Origin: a bacterium
GTDB lineage: Bacteria > Bacillota > Bacilli > Lactobacillales > Streptococcaceae
Direction of reading: 5' to 3'
DNA: 64,000 bases
NCBI GenBank assembly: GCA_905221105.1
Contig: CAJNBW010000006.1
Location: forward strand, 62,001 to 126,000
Positions 9,696 to 18,461 of this stretch are shown piece by piece; the stretch's first letter is position 1; every line of letters starts with the position of its first letter. A model generated the notes under the pieces. The model did no database searches. It worked only from the letters and a program-made list of their open reading frames with translations, and was not told the origin of the DNA. A program made the translations under genes and the position numbers.

Positions 9696-9724
9696 ATTAT
9701 AGCACTTTTTGTAAAGGGATACAA
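9696..9724 (-). promoter_or_regulatory. Promoter of the 177-aa membrane protein gene
   Basis: The minus strand has -35 TTGTAT, a 17-base spacer and -10 TATAAT with an upstream TG extension (TGCTATAAT). Confidence 0.65.
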
Positions 9725-9727
9725 ATC

Positions 9728-11014
9728 TTATAGTATCGTTTCTACCTGTTTTCGGTAGGCTTTGGGCGATTTTCCGCACAATTTTCGGAACACTTTATAG
9801 AAATATCCAACGTTACTGTAGCCAACAGCATAACAGATGTCTTCGATACTGTCACTGGTTGAAAGTAAGAGCTGTTGGGCAGCCTTAATGCGTTGTTTGT
9901 TTAGTAACTCTGCGAAGGTCGAATTGGTTTCTCGCTTAATCAACTGACCCAGATAGACAGGATTGATAAAGAGATCCTTACTGATATCCTTGAGAGAGAG
10001 TTCTTTCTGATAATCACGCCCAATCACTTCCAGCACACTGACCACATTTTCATTCATACGATATTGCCCAAAGAAGCGAGTCAGAGTTTCCTTGATATAA
10101 GGAACCAATTCATCGAAGGATTGAATAGCATGAATAGTTTTGACAATGTCCGTCATATCATCAGCTTTGAGATGTTCAAACAAGTGAAAGACATCCATGA
10201 CAAACTGGATAAAAAGCTGTTTAGTAATCGGAACACGGGGTGTATTTTCAAGAACTACCTTCTCCAAGAGATTCAACTCTTCCACGATTTGATTTAGATT
10301 CCCCTGAATAATAACCCTATAAATCGGTTCATAGTAGACAAAGAGGCTCTCCGACTGCTGTAGATTTACAGAGCCGTAAAAGAGGGCTTTCTCAGCATTC
10401 AGCTTCCAGCGTTCAAAGTGTTCTTGATAAGGGGCTTCAAAGGGAGTAACGACTAAACCATCTAGGGGTTGGTCAGAAATGAAAATCTGCCAGTCTTGAC
10501 CCAAGACATAGTAAGGAATGGTGAAGGAACCTTGTTTTTCCTTGGATAGGCCTATCCACCAGTTCTCCTTACCTCCTAAATAACTAACAAATCCAGCCTC
10601 ATCTAAATCTTGACTAAGAGTCTGACTTTTCTTTCCTCTCTCGCCGAGCTGACCTGCAATCTTCTCCAGCAGACTACCCAACTCTACCTTATCTACTGGC
10701 TTAACCAGATAGTCCACAACACTAAGGTTCATGGCTCTTTTTACGTAATCAAACTCCTGATAACCCGAGAGCAAGATATAGGCAGCATCTGGTAATATCT
10801 CTTTCATTTCCTTAATCATCTCAAGTCCTGTTTTGTCGGGCATATTGACATCGGAAATGACCACATCTACTGGATTTTCCTGAACGTATTCTAGGGCTTC
10901 ATCGGCATGGCTGGCTGTTGCAACGACCTCCATATCCCACTTATCAAAGGGAATCAAACGCTTCAGACCTTCTGTCACCATGTACTCATCATCTACTAAT
11001 AATACTTTATACAT
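9728..11014 (-). CDS. YesN-type response regulator (REC + AraC-family HTH)
   Basis: This 428-residue regulator has an N-terminal receiver domain with the acidic pocket DDE near residues 8-10, phosphoacceptor Asp55 (VISDVNMP) and the conserved lysine in LVKPVDK near 105. A middle region follows, then a C-terminal AraC/XylS double helix-turn-helix (about 325-425; VYLGQLIKRETNSTFAELL and VGYSNVGYFYKVFRK). Such regulators pair with YesM-type kinases and usually control sugar or glycan uptake genes. It is encoded 11 bases after the kinase gene. The target is not apparent in the window, although other Yes-type systems often regulate ABC sugar transporters. Confidence 0.93.
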   Translation of the reverse strand: MYKVLLVDDEYMVTEGLKRLIPFDKWDMEVVATASHADEALEYVQENPVDVVISDVNMPDKTGLEMIKEMKEILPDAAYILLSGYQEFDYVKRAMNLSVVDYLVKPVDKVELGSLLEKIAGQLGERGKKSQTLSQDLDEAGFVSYLGGKENWWIGLSKEKQGSFTIPYYVLGQDWQIFISDQPLDGLVVTPFEAPYQEHFERWKLNAEKALFYGSVNLQQSESLFVYYEPIYRVIIQGNLNQIVEELNLLEKVVLENTPRVPITKQLFIQFVMDVFHLFEHLKADDMTDIVKTIHAIQSFDELVPYIKETLTRFFGQYRMNENVVSVLEVIGRDYQKELSLKDISKDLFINPVYLGQLIKRETNSTFAELLNKQRIKAAQQLLLSTSDSIEDICYAVGYSNVGYFYKVFRKLCGKSPKAYRKQVETIL

Positions 11015-11025
11015 TTTCTCCCTTT

Positions 11026-12696
11026 CTACTCATCTTGAATTGTAATACGATACTGAACACCTGCTTGCTCTGCAGACTCTACACTAATGGCATAGCGATC
11101 CCCAAAATAGAGCACAAAACGCTCGTGTACATTGACAATCCCGATAGACTGCCTTTGGGCACTGTAGCTAGCTTGGTGTTCAAAATGTCTCTGACTTAGT
11201 TTTTCTCGGAGATTTGTCAGTTTTTCAGCCGACATTCCACGGCCGTTATCAACCACTAAAATTTCCACAAAACCATCCTGTTTGAGAGCCTTGATGCTAA
11301 TCACATTATCTGTCCGTCTGTGGTCAACACCATGCGCGAAATAATTTTCTACCAGCGGTTGTAAGGTAAATTTAGGAATCTTCATATTCTCTAACTCTGG
11401 GTCTATCTTGAAACCATAAGCAATGGATTTAGGATAGCGAACCATGCAGAGATAGCTGTATTTACGGCAAAATTCTAATTCCTGTTTGAGAAGAGTTTCT
11501 CTTTCGCCAGAAATATTGTTCCGCAAGAGACTACTGAACTCATAAATGATATCTGCCAACTCATCTTGACTCTGCATAACTGCATACATGCGCAAAAATT
11601 CCAGCGTATTATACATAAAATGAGGATTGATTTGAGCTTGTAGGGCTCGCATATTGGCATCTTTTTGACTAAGCTCTAGCTGGTAAATATCATGGATATT
11701 CTTTTCCAAACGATCCAACATATCATTGGTCGTCTCTGCGATTAGGAGCAATTCCTGGTCCTTTTCAAGCGTATCGATGCGGAGACCTTCCTCCCCTTGA
11801 GCAATGACCTGAATAGAATCCACCAAATCCACTACCTGCTTTTGATAATTGGCAAAGGTCTGCCTCAAAGTCAGATAGAGAATAACTATAAAGAGAAGGC
11901 TCAAGCCCACAATCAAAGCAGAGCTGGTCACTGTTCCTTGCAAAACAAAGTTTTTAGGAACTGCTACCTGAACCTGATAACCATGAGAGGTAAAACCGAC
12001 AAACCAGTTCTCATGCTCCCTATTGACTCTCTCGCCAATATGAAAAATCTCCGTGTCAAAAGGTGAAGTCACGGTAACAGCCATCGGGATATGACCTCGA
12101 GTATTGTCAATGGCATGATATAAAACTTCTGGATCCAAGGAGATGTAAATCACTCCTATAGATTGGTCCGTTGCTGGGTCCAGAACAGGAATCCCAAAAC
12201 TATTGGCCTCCGGTTTAAAAGCCTCAGCTGGCAAGACATGCCCACTTCTTTTATCCCTTGTTGACACATAAACTTCTTTAAAGTCCTGCAAGACGATTGC
12301 AACACCCGTTACATAGTCATTTTGGACATAAAGATCATCAATATTTTCATACAGAGAAATAGAAGTTGACGAAGCTGCTTGATGCTCTAACAGCCAATAA
12401 AAATACTCAGAAGTGGATAGGCTAAAGTACTTATAAACCCCTTGTATACGATCTTGATTGGCTACTAAATCTTGTGCTAGTTGAGCTGACTCCCGATAAT
12501 AATACTCCACCTCTTCGACTGTTCGAGTAGTTACACGCTGGGCTACTCTCTGAGCTTCCTTTTCCCGTGAATCCCAGTCAGCGTAAGAGAGTAAGATTGC
12601 AAAACTCGCAATAATAATGATCATAACTGAACTGTAGGTTCGCAGAAGCGTATGTAGCCAAAACTGCTTCATCCTACTTTGTCGCCAATTTTTCAT
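11026..12696 (-). CDS. YesM-type sensor histidine kinase
   Basis: This membrane histidine kinase of about 556 residues has an N-terminal helix (about 15-38), an extracytoplasmic sensor region (about 40-275), a second helix (about 280-300) and a HAMP-like segment. The His_kinase domain contains the phosphoacceptor in QINPHFMYNTLEFLR. The HATPase domain contains VENYFAHGVDH and VVDNGRGM. I chose the ATG at 12696 (MKNWRQSRMKQFW) because I recall the pneumococcal orthologue starting there; the ATG at 12672 is an alternative. It overlaps the upstream DUF624 gene by 23 bases. It signals to the response regulator downstream. Confidence 0.92.
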   Translation of the reverse strand: MKNWRQSRMKQFWLHTLLRTYSSVMIIIIASFAILLSYADWDSREKEAQRVAQRVTTRTVEEVEYYYRESAQLAQDLVANQDRIQGVYKYFSLSTSEYFYWLLEHQAASSTSISLYENIDDLYVQNDYVTGVAIVLQDFKEVYVSTRDKRSGHVLPAEAFKPEANSFGIPVLDPATDQSIGVIYISLDPEVLYHAIDNTRGHIPMAVTVTSPFDTEIFHIGERVNREHENWFVGFTSHGYQVQVAVPKNFVLQGTVTSSALIVGLSLLFIVILYLTLRQTFANYQKQVVDLVDSIQVIAQGEEGLRIDTLEKDQELLLIAETTNDMLDRLEKNIHDIYQLELSQKDANMRALQAQINPHFMYNTLEFLRMYAVMQSQDELADIIYEFSSLLRNNISGERETLLKQELEFCRKYSYLCMVRYPKSIAYGFKIDPELENMKIPKFTLQPLVENYFAHGVDHRRTDNVISIKALKQDGFVEILVVDNGRGMSAEKLTNLREKLSQRHFEHQASYSAQRQSIGIVNVHERFVLYFGDRYAISVESAEQAGVQYRITIQDE

Positions 12697-13288
12697 GGAT
12701 ACTTTCATAGACCGGTTCCAACATATCACTGATAAAGAAATGCCACATCCCAATTCCTACAAAGAAGAGAAGAGCAGGCATATAGTAACCAATTGCCACA
12801 AGTAGCACAGTTCCAAGGAGAACCTTGGCCACAGCTGCTAGACTCATAAAAATGCCAATCAAGGATAGTTTGAGACTATTACGATAGGACAAATCAAAAT
12901 AAACTTGTAATTTCAAAGATACTGTATAAGCCAAAAAGAGCAGGGCAACTACTAAAACATTCAAAAATGTCGCAATCAAATGAACAATAGTCTGATGAGG
13001 TAATTGCACCAAGAGATACAAGCCATAGACCAAAACTAAATCCACTCCTAAAAAGCTATAGAAAATCAGGTTGCTTGAGACAAAATTTTGCTTGTACAGA
13101 GACCAAGCCTCCTTCAAACTGTATTCCCGAAAGCTATAACCATGTTCTGCATACAAGCTCATCAAGGTGGTACTAGCCGGCGCTAGACCAAGAATAATCC
13201 CTCCTGCCAATGTTAATAGCCAAAAGAAGGCTGTCGCAATCATCCCTAAAAAGAAACGATTAAAGACAAAGTCTAAAAATCTCCCCAT
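12674..13288 (-). CDS. YesL-like DUF624 membrane protein
   Basis: This 204-residue DUF624 protein has the usual N-terminal MGRFLDFVFNRFFLG and about five membrane helices. Members sit next to YesM/YesN kinases and sugar transporters and are thought to be accessory to them; no biochemical role is settled. It is the first gene of the three-gene operon yesL-kinase-regulator. Its promoter lies at about 13318-13346, with a cre-like site over the spacer and -35. Confidence 0.85.
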   Translation of the reverse strand: MGRFLDFVFNRFFLGMIATAFFWLLTLAGGIILGLAPASTTLMSLYAEHGYSFREYSLKEAWSLYKQNFVSSNLIFYSFLGVDLVLVYGLYLLVQLPHQTIVHLIATFLNVLVVALLFLAYTVSLKLQVYFDLSYRNSLKLSLIGIFMSLAAVAKVLLGTVLLVAIGYYMPALLFFVGIGMWHFFISDMLEPVYESIHEKLATK

Positions 13289-13317
13289 AATATCCCCCTA
13301 AAAATAACTATGAAACC

Positions 13318-13346
13318 ATTATATCATATTTCAAGCGTTTTCAAAA
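13318..13346 (-). promoter_or_regulatory. Promoter and cre-like site of the YesL-kinase-regulator operon
   Basis: TATAAT lies on the minus strand at 13318-13323. A sequence at 13329-13344, minus-strand TTGAAAACGCTTGAAA, differs from the CcpA operator consensus WTGNAANCGNWNNCAW at one position (A for C). It overlaps the spacer and -35 region. Catabolite repression is an inference. Confidence 0.45.
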
Positions 13347-13360
13347 ACTTCTAGTATCCA

Positions 13361-13389
13361 TTTACAATCCCACCAAACCGTGGTACAAT
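13361..13389 (+). promoter_or_regulatory. Promoter of the MptD-like ECF gene
   Basis: The sequence is TTTACA, a 17-base spacer, then TACAAT with a TGG extension. It lies 33 bases upstream of the ATG at 13423. Confidence 0.7.
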
Positions 13390-13422
13390 GAGAATTGTGA
13401 AAAAATTATCAGGAGACAATTC

Positions 13423-13992
13423 ATGAAGAAATCTATCTTAACTACACTGCTTTTTGCAGTTCTTTACTTCCTCTGCATGGGGATTGGTGTCCTTTTGGGA
13501 AATCTCTTTGACCAAACTGGAAACATGTTTTATGCACCTGCCTTTACTGCCCTTGTCGGCGGCAGCACCTATATGATTCTAATCGCAAAAGTTCCGCGCT
13601 TTGGAGCCATTACCACTATCGGCCTTGTCATTTCCCTCTTTTTCTTGGGAACTAAACACGGTGCCGGCGCCTTTCTTCCTGGAATTATCTGTGGCCTCCT
13701 AGCAGATGCAGTAGCTAGCCTAGGAAAATACAAGGACCAAACAAAGAATTTCCTTTCTTTCATTCTCTTTGCCTTTAGCTCAACAGGACCAATCTTGCTT
13801 ATGTGGATTGCACCCAAAGCCTATATGGCTACCCTCCTAGCAAGAGGAAAATCCCAAGAATATATCGACCGTATCATGGTCGCGCCAAATCCTGGAACCA
13901 TCCTTTTATTTATCGCAAGTGTAGTCATCGGAGCCCTAGTGGGTGCCTTGATTGGACAAGCCTTGAGTAAAAAATTTGCACAGAAAATCTAG
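13423..13992 (+). CDS. MptD-family ECF transporter S component
   Basis: This 189-residue membrane protein has about six helices and resembles the MptD family of energy-coupling-factor substrate-binding subunits. It would bind a small vitamin-like or other substrate in the membrane and use a shared EcfAAT module, which is not in this window. The ATG follows AGGAG by 7 bases. It stands alone, with its own promoter and a strong terminator. In the pneumococcal order I remember, it lies next to metI; here a 2.5-kb module separates them. The substrate is unknown. Confidence 0.8.
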   Translation: MKKSILTTLLFAVLYFLCMGIGVLLGNLFDQTGNMFYAPAFTALVGGSTYMILIAKVPRFGAITTIGLVISLFFLGTKHGAGAFLPGIICGLLADAVASLGKYKDQTKNFLSFILFAFSSTGPILLMWIAPKAYMATLLARGKSQEYIDRIMVAPNPGTILLFIASVVIGALVGALIGQALSKKFAQKI

Positions 13993-13997
13993 CCACT

Positions 13998-14024
13998 AAA
14001 AAAGAGCCAGACGGCTCTTTTTTA
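13998..14024. terminator. Bidirectional intrinsic terminator
   Basis: AAAGAGCC-AGAC-GGCTCTTT at 14001-14020 forms a perfect 8-bp stem. A-rich and T-rich flanks allow termination in both directions. Confidence 0.85.
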
Positions 14025-14032
14025 TTTATGGC

Positions 14033-14258
14033 TCAAGACTTAGTCAAGAAATCTCCCAAGAATTGGATTGTAAAGATAATCAAAATGATAATGATGGTTG
14101 CCAAGATGGTCACATCGTGATTATAGCGGTTAAATCCATAGGCGATGGCTACGTTACCAATACCACCAGCACCAACCGCACCGGCCATAGCTGTTTCACC
14201 AACAAGGGAAATCAAGGTCACAGTCGTCACACGAATCAAATCTGGAAGACCTTCTAGT
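14033..14258 (-). pseudogene. Truncated duplicate of the 3' end of metI
   Basis: This stretch matches the 3' end of the intact metI gene at about 16704-16943 with only scattered substitutions. It keeps the reading frame of the last 65 or so residues (LIRVTTVTLISLVGETAMAG onward). The 5' three-quarters of the gene is missing. A one-base deletion near the stop changes the end to TKS. The homology stops abruptly at about 14255 (ACCTTCT, then unrelated AGTAAGCTTGAGC). It cannot encode a permease. It marks one border of the inserted MFS/regulator module, with the real metI at the other border. Confidence 0.9.
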
Positions 14259-14276
14259 AAGCTTGAGCTTTCTAGG

Positions 14277-15521
14277 TTAAAATTTTTTACCTGAAAAACT
14301 TCCTTTTTCTAGGGATAAAATCAACCCTATCACACTCACTACCAAAAACACCCACCAACAAAGCCTGATATCTTGTAAAGCTAAGAAGGAAAATACAGAC
14401 ATTCCCAAGGGTAATGTTAGAGAAAAAATCATACTCAAGAGATTATTACTTCTAGCTAATACATCCGCGCTCAAATTAGACAGTAACAGAGTATCTAATT
14501 TAGGCATTGATTTCGACATCAAATACATGACAAAGGCTAAGCAGGCAACACCTACTAGAGGAGAGAACTCTAAAATATTAGCAGTAGCAAGCAAGACAAA
14601 CAGAATTGCATTGAGCGATAACAAGCTTGAAAAAGACCATTTCCCAAAATAATCATGGGGAGTTAAGCTACCAAGAATAGCTCCTCCCAAGCTAACACAT
14701 TCAATTAAAAATAGGGCTTGAGCATAGCTGAGATGATAGATAGTATGGTCTAATAAGTAAAAGTGATAAATACCTCCAACAGCTCCTCCCAAAGTATTCA
14801 TTACCAAAATAACAAGGATAATTTTAAGCAATGATTTACTTTCTCTCTGTCTAAAGATAGCATCCATGTCCGCATAGATTACCTTAACTTGTTGAAGTAA
14901 ACTAATCGACTTATCCTCTACACTTACAGACAAATGAGTCAATTCTCTTCTATTTTTGAACAAAATGAGAGAAGATAGTAAAAAGAAACCAGCATTCACA
15001 ATCGCAACAAAAGAAAAATTTTGATGACTGGTTGTGAGTAGCCACACTCCTAAGGCTTGACCTCCTAGATTTGATAAATAGGAAACAAACTGAGTAAAGG
15101 AATAAGCTTCATAGAGCTTATCTTCTGAAATATTATGCTGAATAATCGGCATACGCAGGCCTGCTGTATAATCTGATAAAACATCTGAACAGATATTAAC
15201 CATACAGATAAAAGCAAACGTTACGAAGTTCTGGTCATGAATCACACTAGCAATCAAAAGAAATAGTAGACTTTGCACACAACCAACCCAGATAATTGTC
15301 CCTGCTTTATTCCGAGTATGATCAGCCTTCATCCCAACATAAAAAGTAAATAGGAAAGGTAAAATCGTAATCATATTCGCCATAAATACAGCTACACTCT
15401 TAAAGGATAGACTCGCAGCATAAACGATAAATACCAGATTATAAATATAAGCTCCACTTGAGCTCAAAAACCTTGATAAGGTAAGTATTCTAAATAAATG
15501 GTGGTTTAAGAATAGTTTCAT
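14277..15521 (-). CDS. MFS-type transporter (12 TM), regulator-linked
   Basis: This 414-residue protein has about twelve hydrophobic helices and is similar in layout to MFS_3-type multidrug or peptide exporters. A central hydrophilic loop of about 30 residues lies near residues 190-220. I chose the ATG at 15521 (MKLFLNHHLF) because GGAGAAAGG lies upstream. The frame stays open to 15656 but that part reads across a terminator hairpin. It is encoded downstream of the XRE regulator in a module bounded by the metI duplication. It shares start style and organisation (MK-F-x-N) with the second MFS gene at 23254. The cargo is unknown. Confidence 0.8.
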   Translation of the reverse strand: MKLFLNHHLFRILTLSRFLSSSGAYIYNLVFIVYAASLSFKSVAVFMANMITILPFLFTFYVGMKADHTRNKAGTIIWVGCVQSLLFLLIASVIHDQNFVTFAFICMVNICSDVLSDYTAGLRMPIIQHNISEDKLYEAYSFTQFVSYLSNLGGQALGVWLLTTSHQNFSFVAIVNAGFFLLSSLILFKNRRELTHLSVSVEDKSISLLQQVKVIYADMDAIFRQRESKSLLKIILVILVMNTLGGAVGGIYHFYLLDHTIYHLSYAQALFLIECVSLGGAILGSLTPHDYFGKWSFSSLLSLNAILFVLLATANILEFSPLVGVACLAFVMYLMSKSMPKLDTLLLSNLSADVLARSNNLLSMIFSLTLPLGMSVFSFLALQDIRLCWWVFLVVSVIGLILSLEKGSFSGKKF

Positions 15522-15568
15522 AAGAGGCCTTTCTCCATATTTCAAAGAGTATTCTATTGAATCCAGTC

Positions 15569-15598
15569 TAACAAAAAAAGCGGGACTCCCCACTTTTT
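15569..15598 (-). terminator. Hairpin between the XRE regulator and the MFS gene
   Basis: AAAAAAGCGGG...CCCCACTTTTTT forms a compact stem with A/T tracts on both sides. It should terminate or attenuate transcription from the regulator into the MFS gene. Confidence 0.7.
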
Positions 15599-15706
15599 TG
15601 TAATATATTTTTTCTGAAAATGGAAACTCTAGCTCCTGGAAACTACTAATTATCAATCCACCTACAAGCCCATTTATTTTTCGTCAATCGATGTAATGAG
15701 AATATA

Positions 15707-16576
15707 TTACAAATCTTCATTTGAAAGCTGATTTGCAAAATAGTTTTCATAGTATCTTGCACCATCTACATACTCTAAATCTTGTAAGATTGTAATGCCT
15801 CTCTGGATTTTTTCAAGACCCTTATTTTTTACATTAAAAATAGTATCATAATACCCTTTCGCAATCATATAAATGATTTTAAGATAGGCTTCAGATTCTG
15901 GCAATTCTCGTTTTTCAATCTGAAAAACAAAATAGTCTGCTTTTAATTTATCCTTTTCCTCTATCGCTTTAAAGAGTCCATTAATCAAAATGGTATCAAT
16001 GCCGATTTTGTTACTAGGTAAAGAACCTAATAAATCTGTCTTTTGTAACATCTCCCTAGAGTATTTAAAATAGAGGGGCAGAGGGAACAAAGTAGAAATC
16101 GTTGAAAATAATTCCAATTCATAATTTCCCCAGATATCAATAGTAAAAAAATAGTCATAGAGAAAAGTCAGTTCTTCATCCGTTGCCCTTATTTCTGAAT
16201 CAAAAAACACGAGAAGACTTTTGATACGAATCATTTGTAAAAGATAGCTCTTTTCATCACTTAATCTATACTTTTGAGTCGTCTCTTCATACAAGGAATG
16301 GAGAGAATCAATCCCTTCTCTGTCATATAGATCCCAGAGATTTTCCTGAAAAGCCAAAACCTGTTTCTGAGAAAAACCACGTACCAAGTACATAAATTCA
16401 TTCAAATCAGAGTGGATGTTATCTAAGGCAGTAATCAATTTCATAGATGATAAGTCTGCTTCTCCACGCTCAAATTTGCTCAGCATGGAATAAGTAAACT
16501 CTCCTCCTGTCGCCCCCTGTAGGGATACATTCCGACTCTTTCTTAATTCTTTAAAAACTTCTCCCAGATTTTGCAT
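15707..16576 (-). CDS. XRE/Rgg-like (RNPP-type) transcriptional regulator
   Basis: This 289-residue protein has an N-terminal helix-turn-helix (about residues 5-62; LGEVFKELRKSRNVSLQ, then YSMLSKFERGEADLS) and a long all-helical C-terminal half like the TPR-type peptide-binding domain of Rgg/MutR regulators. The ATG at 16576 is chosen because GGGGAG lies 6 bases upstream. The closest neighbour downstream is the MFS exporter. No hydrophobic pheromone gene was found on either side. It may therefore sense a peptide encoded elsewhere, or be a stand-alone regulator. The C-terminal domain is only weakly like classical Rgg. Confidence 0.82.
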   Translation of the reverse strand: MQNLGEVFKELRKSRNVSLQGATGGEFTYSMLSKFERGEADLSSMKLITALDNIHSDLNEFMYLVRGFSQKQVLAFQENLWDLYDREGIDSLHSLYEETTQKYRLSDEKSYLLQMIRIKSLLVFFDSEIRATDEELTFLYDYFFTIDIWGNYELELFSTISTLFPLPLYFKYSREMLQKTDLLGSLPSNKIGIDTILINGLFKAIEEKDKLKADYFVFQIEKRELPESEAYLKIIYMIAKGYYDTIFNVKNKGLEKIQRGITILQDLEYVDGARYYENYFANQLSNEDL

Positions 16577-16705
16577 ATTGACTCCCCACAATTCTTAACT
16601 CTCTAACTCATAAAAGTAACGACTGATAGTAGCTAGTACAGAGAATTTTAAGTCTTGACTATACCTCAAACTCCTATGAATGATGTATATATTGCCTTGC
16701 ACTTT

Positions 16706-17398
16706 TTATTTATGACTCAATTTCTTAGTCAAGAAGTCTCCCAAGAATTGGATCGCAAAGATAATCAAAATGATAATGATGGTTGCCAAGATAGTCACAT
16801 CGTGATTATAGCGGTTAAATCCATAAGCGATGGCTACGTTACCGATACCACCTGCTCCAACCGCACCGGCCATGGCTGTTTCACCAACAAGGGAAATCAA
16901 GGTCACAGTCGTCACACGAATCAAATCTGGAAGACCTTCTGATAGATAAACACCCACGATGTCCCAGAAAGTCGCTCCGCTCGCTTGAGCCGCCTCAATG
17001 ACACCGCCATCCAGTTCAGCCAAGACAACCTGAACCTGACGGGCAAAGAAGGCAAAGACCGCAAAAGATAGGGGTACGATAGCCGCATTTGGTCCGATAC
17101 TTGTTCCTACGATTAGATGAGAGAAGGGTGACAAGACTGCCAAGAGAATAATAAATGGCACCGCACGGAAGATTGACGTGATCTTGTCTAAAATCCAGAA
17201 GACGACCTTATTTTCCAAGACACCACCCGGCGCTGTCAAGACAAGGAAGAGACCTGCTACTAGCCCCAAGAACCCTCCGATGATGAAGGAAAGAACTGTC
17301 ATATAAAGGGTTAGGTAGATGGCTGTTCCCCAGCCTGCTTGACCAGCCCAGCCCATTTTATAGACATTTGGTAAATAGGTTTGAATCAATGATTCCAT
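16706..17398 (-). CDS. metI: Methionine ABC transporter permease MetI (MetP)
   Basis: This 230-residue permease has five membrane helices and the conserved EAA loop (GVIEAAQASGATFWDIVGVYLSEGLPDLI, about residues 135-160). It forms the membrane channel of the MetNIQ importer for D/L-methionine. It begins one base after the metN stop. Its 3' end is duplicated at 14033-14258 on the far side of the MFS/regulator module. Confidence 0.95.
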   Translation of the reverse strand: MESLIQTYLPNVYKMGWAGQAGWGTAIYLTLYMTVLSFIIGGFLGLVAGLFLVLTAPGGVLENKVVFWILDKITSIFRAVPFIILLAVLSPFSHLIVGTSIGPNAAIVPLSFAVFAFFARQVQVVLAELDGGVIEAAQASGATFWDIVGVYLSEGLPDLIRVTTVTLISLVGETAMAGAVGAGGIGNVAIAYGFNRYNHDVTILATIIIILIIFAIQFLGDFLTKKLSHK

Positions 17399-17399
17399 C

Positions 17400-18461
17400 T
17401 TACTGTCCTCCCTTCAATACTTTTAGCTGTACGCCTGCTTGACGAATGGCTTCTTGGGCACCTGCTAGTGCTGCTTTTTCACCTGACAAGACCACCACCA
17501 ATTCTCCAACAGGAGTGCCATCGAGGATTTCGATATTCCCATAGAGGATATTGGCCGTTACTTGGTAACGCTTGTACAATTCATTCAAAAGCGGCTCGTC
17601 TGTTGAAGCACCTGCATACTTGAGTTGCACCAAAAGACTGTTTTCAGACAAGTGTTCCACGATTTCTTGCTTCTCAATCTTGACCATGGCTTCGTCAATG
17701 CCTGTAGCTGTTGAGATAAAGTCCTGGGTCAAAGGTTGTTTAGGGTCTGAGAAGATTTCAAGGACACTGCCCTCCTCAATCAAATGACCATCCTGCATAA
17801 CTGCCACACGGTTGGCTATGTCTTTGACAATTTGCATTTCATGCGTAATCAAGACAACAGTCAAGCCTAATTTTTGGTTCAAATCTTGTAACAAGGCCAA
17901 AATTTGCTTGGTTGTCTTCGGATCAAGGGCAGAAGTTGACTCGTCTGAAATCAAGATTTTTGGATCATTTGCCAAGGCACGCGCAATGGCCACACGCTGT
18001 TTTTGCCCTCCAGATAATTGTGAAGGGTAGTTTTCAGCACGGTCTGCCAAACCAACCAAGTCCAACAACTTAGCTACTTTAGCCTTCTTTTCTTCCTTGC
18101 TGAGCCCAGAGTGTTTGAGGGCAAAGGCTACATTCTCCTCTGCTGTCTTTTGGCTCATCAGGTTAAAGTGCTGGAAAATCATTCCAATATCCTGACGTTT
18201 ACGACGTAACTGCTCGGCCGTCAAGGTGACCTTACTATCAAAAATCACATCGTCGTCAATGGTAATTTTCCCTGCAGATGGTTTTTGCAAGAGGTTAATC
18301 ACCCGTACAAGGGTTGATTTCCCTGCTCCAGAATATCCAACAATTCCGTAGATATCCCCTTCTTGGATGTGAATAGTCACATCCTTGACTGCTGTGATGG
18401 TTCTCTTCTTTTGATGAAAAGTCACATCGATCTGATCTAACTTGATAATATCTCTACTCAT
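17400..18461 (-). CDS. metN: Methionine ABC transporter ATPase MetN
   Basis: This 353-residue ATPase has Walker [10 protein letters not shown] (about 38-46), Q-loop, signature LSGGQKQR (about 143-150), Walker B ILISDES and the H-loop (THEM). A C-terminal NIL (ACT-like) domain of about 90 residues (from about 265) gives methionine-dependent transinhibition in characterised homologues. It overlaps the upstream M20 peptidase gene by 8 bases. Confidence 0.96.
   Translation of the reverse strand: MSRDIIKLDQIDVTFHQKKRTITAVKDVTIHIQEGDIYGIVGYSGAGKSTLVRVINLLQKPSAGKITIDDDVIFDSKVTLTAEQLRRKRQDIGMIFQHFNLMSQKTAEENVAFALKHSGLSKEEKKAKVAKLLDLVGLADRAENYPSQLSGGQKQRVAIARALANDPKILISDESTSALDPKTTKQILALLQDLNQKLGLTVVLITHEMQIVKDIANRVAVMQDGHLIEEGSVLEIFSDPKQPLTQDFISTATGIDEAMVKIEKQEIVEHLSENSLLVQLKYAGASTDEPLLNELYKRYQVTANILYGNIEILDGTPVGELVVVLSGEKAALAGAQEAIRQAGVQLKVLKGGQ

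Noticed and set aside
14033..14239. A 68-codon membrane protein gene
   Set aside because: It is a truncated copy of the metI 3' end without its own start signals, so it is recorded as a pseudogene.
15640..15725. A 24-codon ORF on the minus strand overlapping the 3' end of the first XRE regulator, considered as a pheromone gene
   Set aside because: It has no ribosome binding site and no hydrophobic SHP-like body, and its position in the regulator frame shadow makes chance likely.
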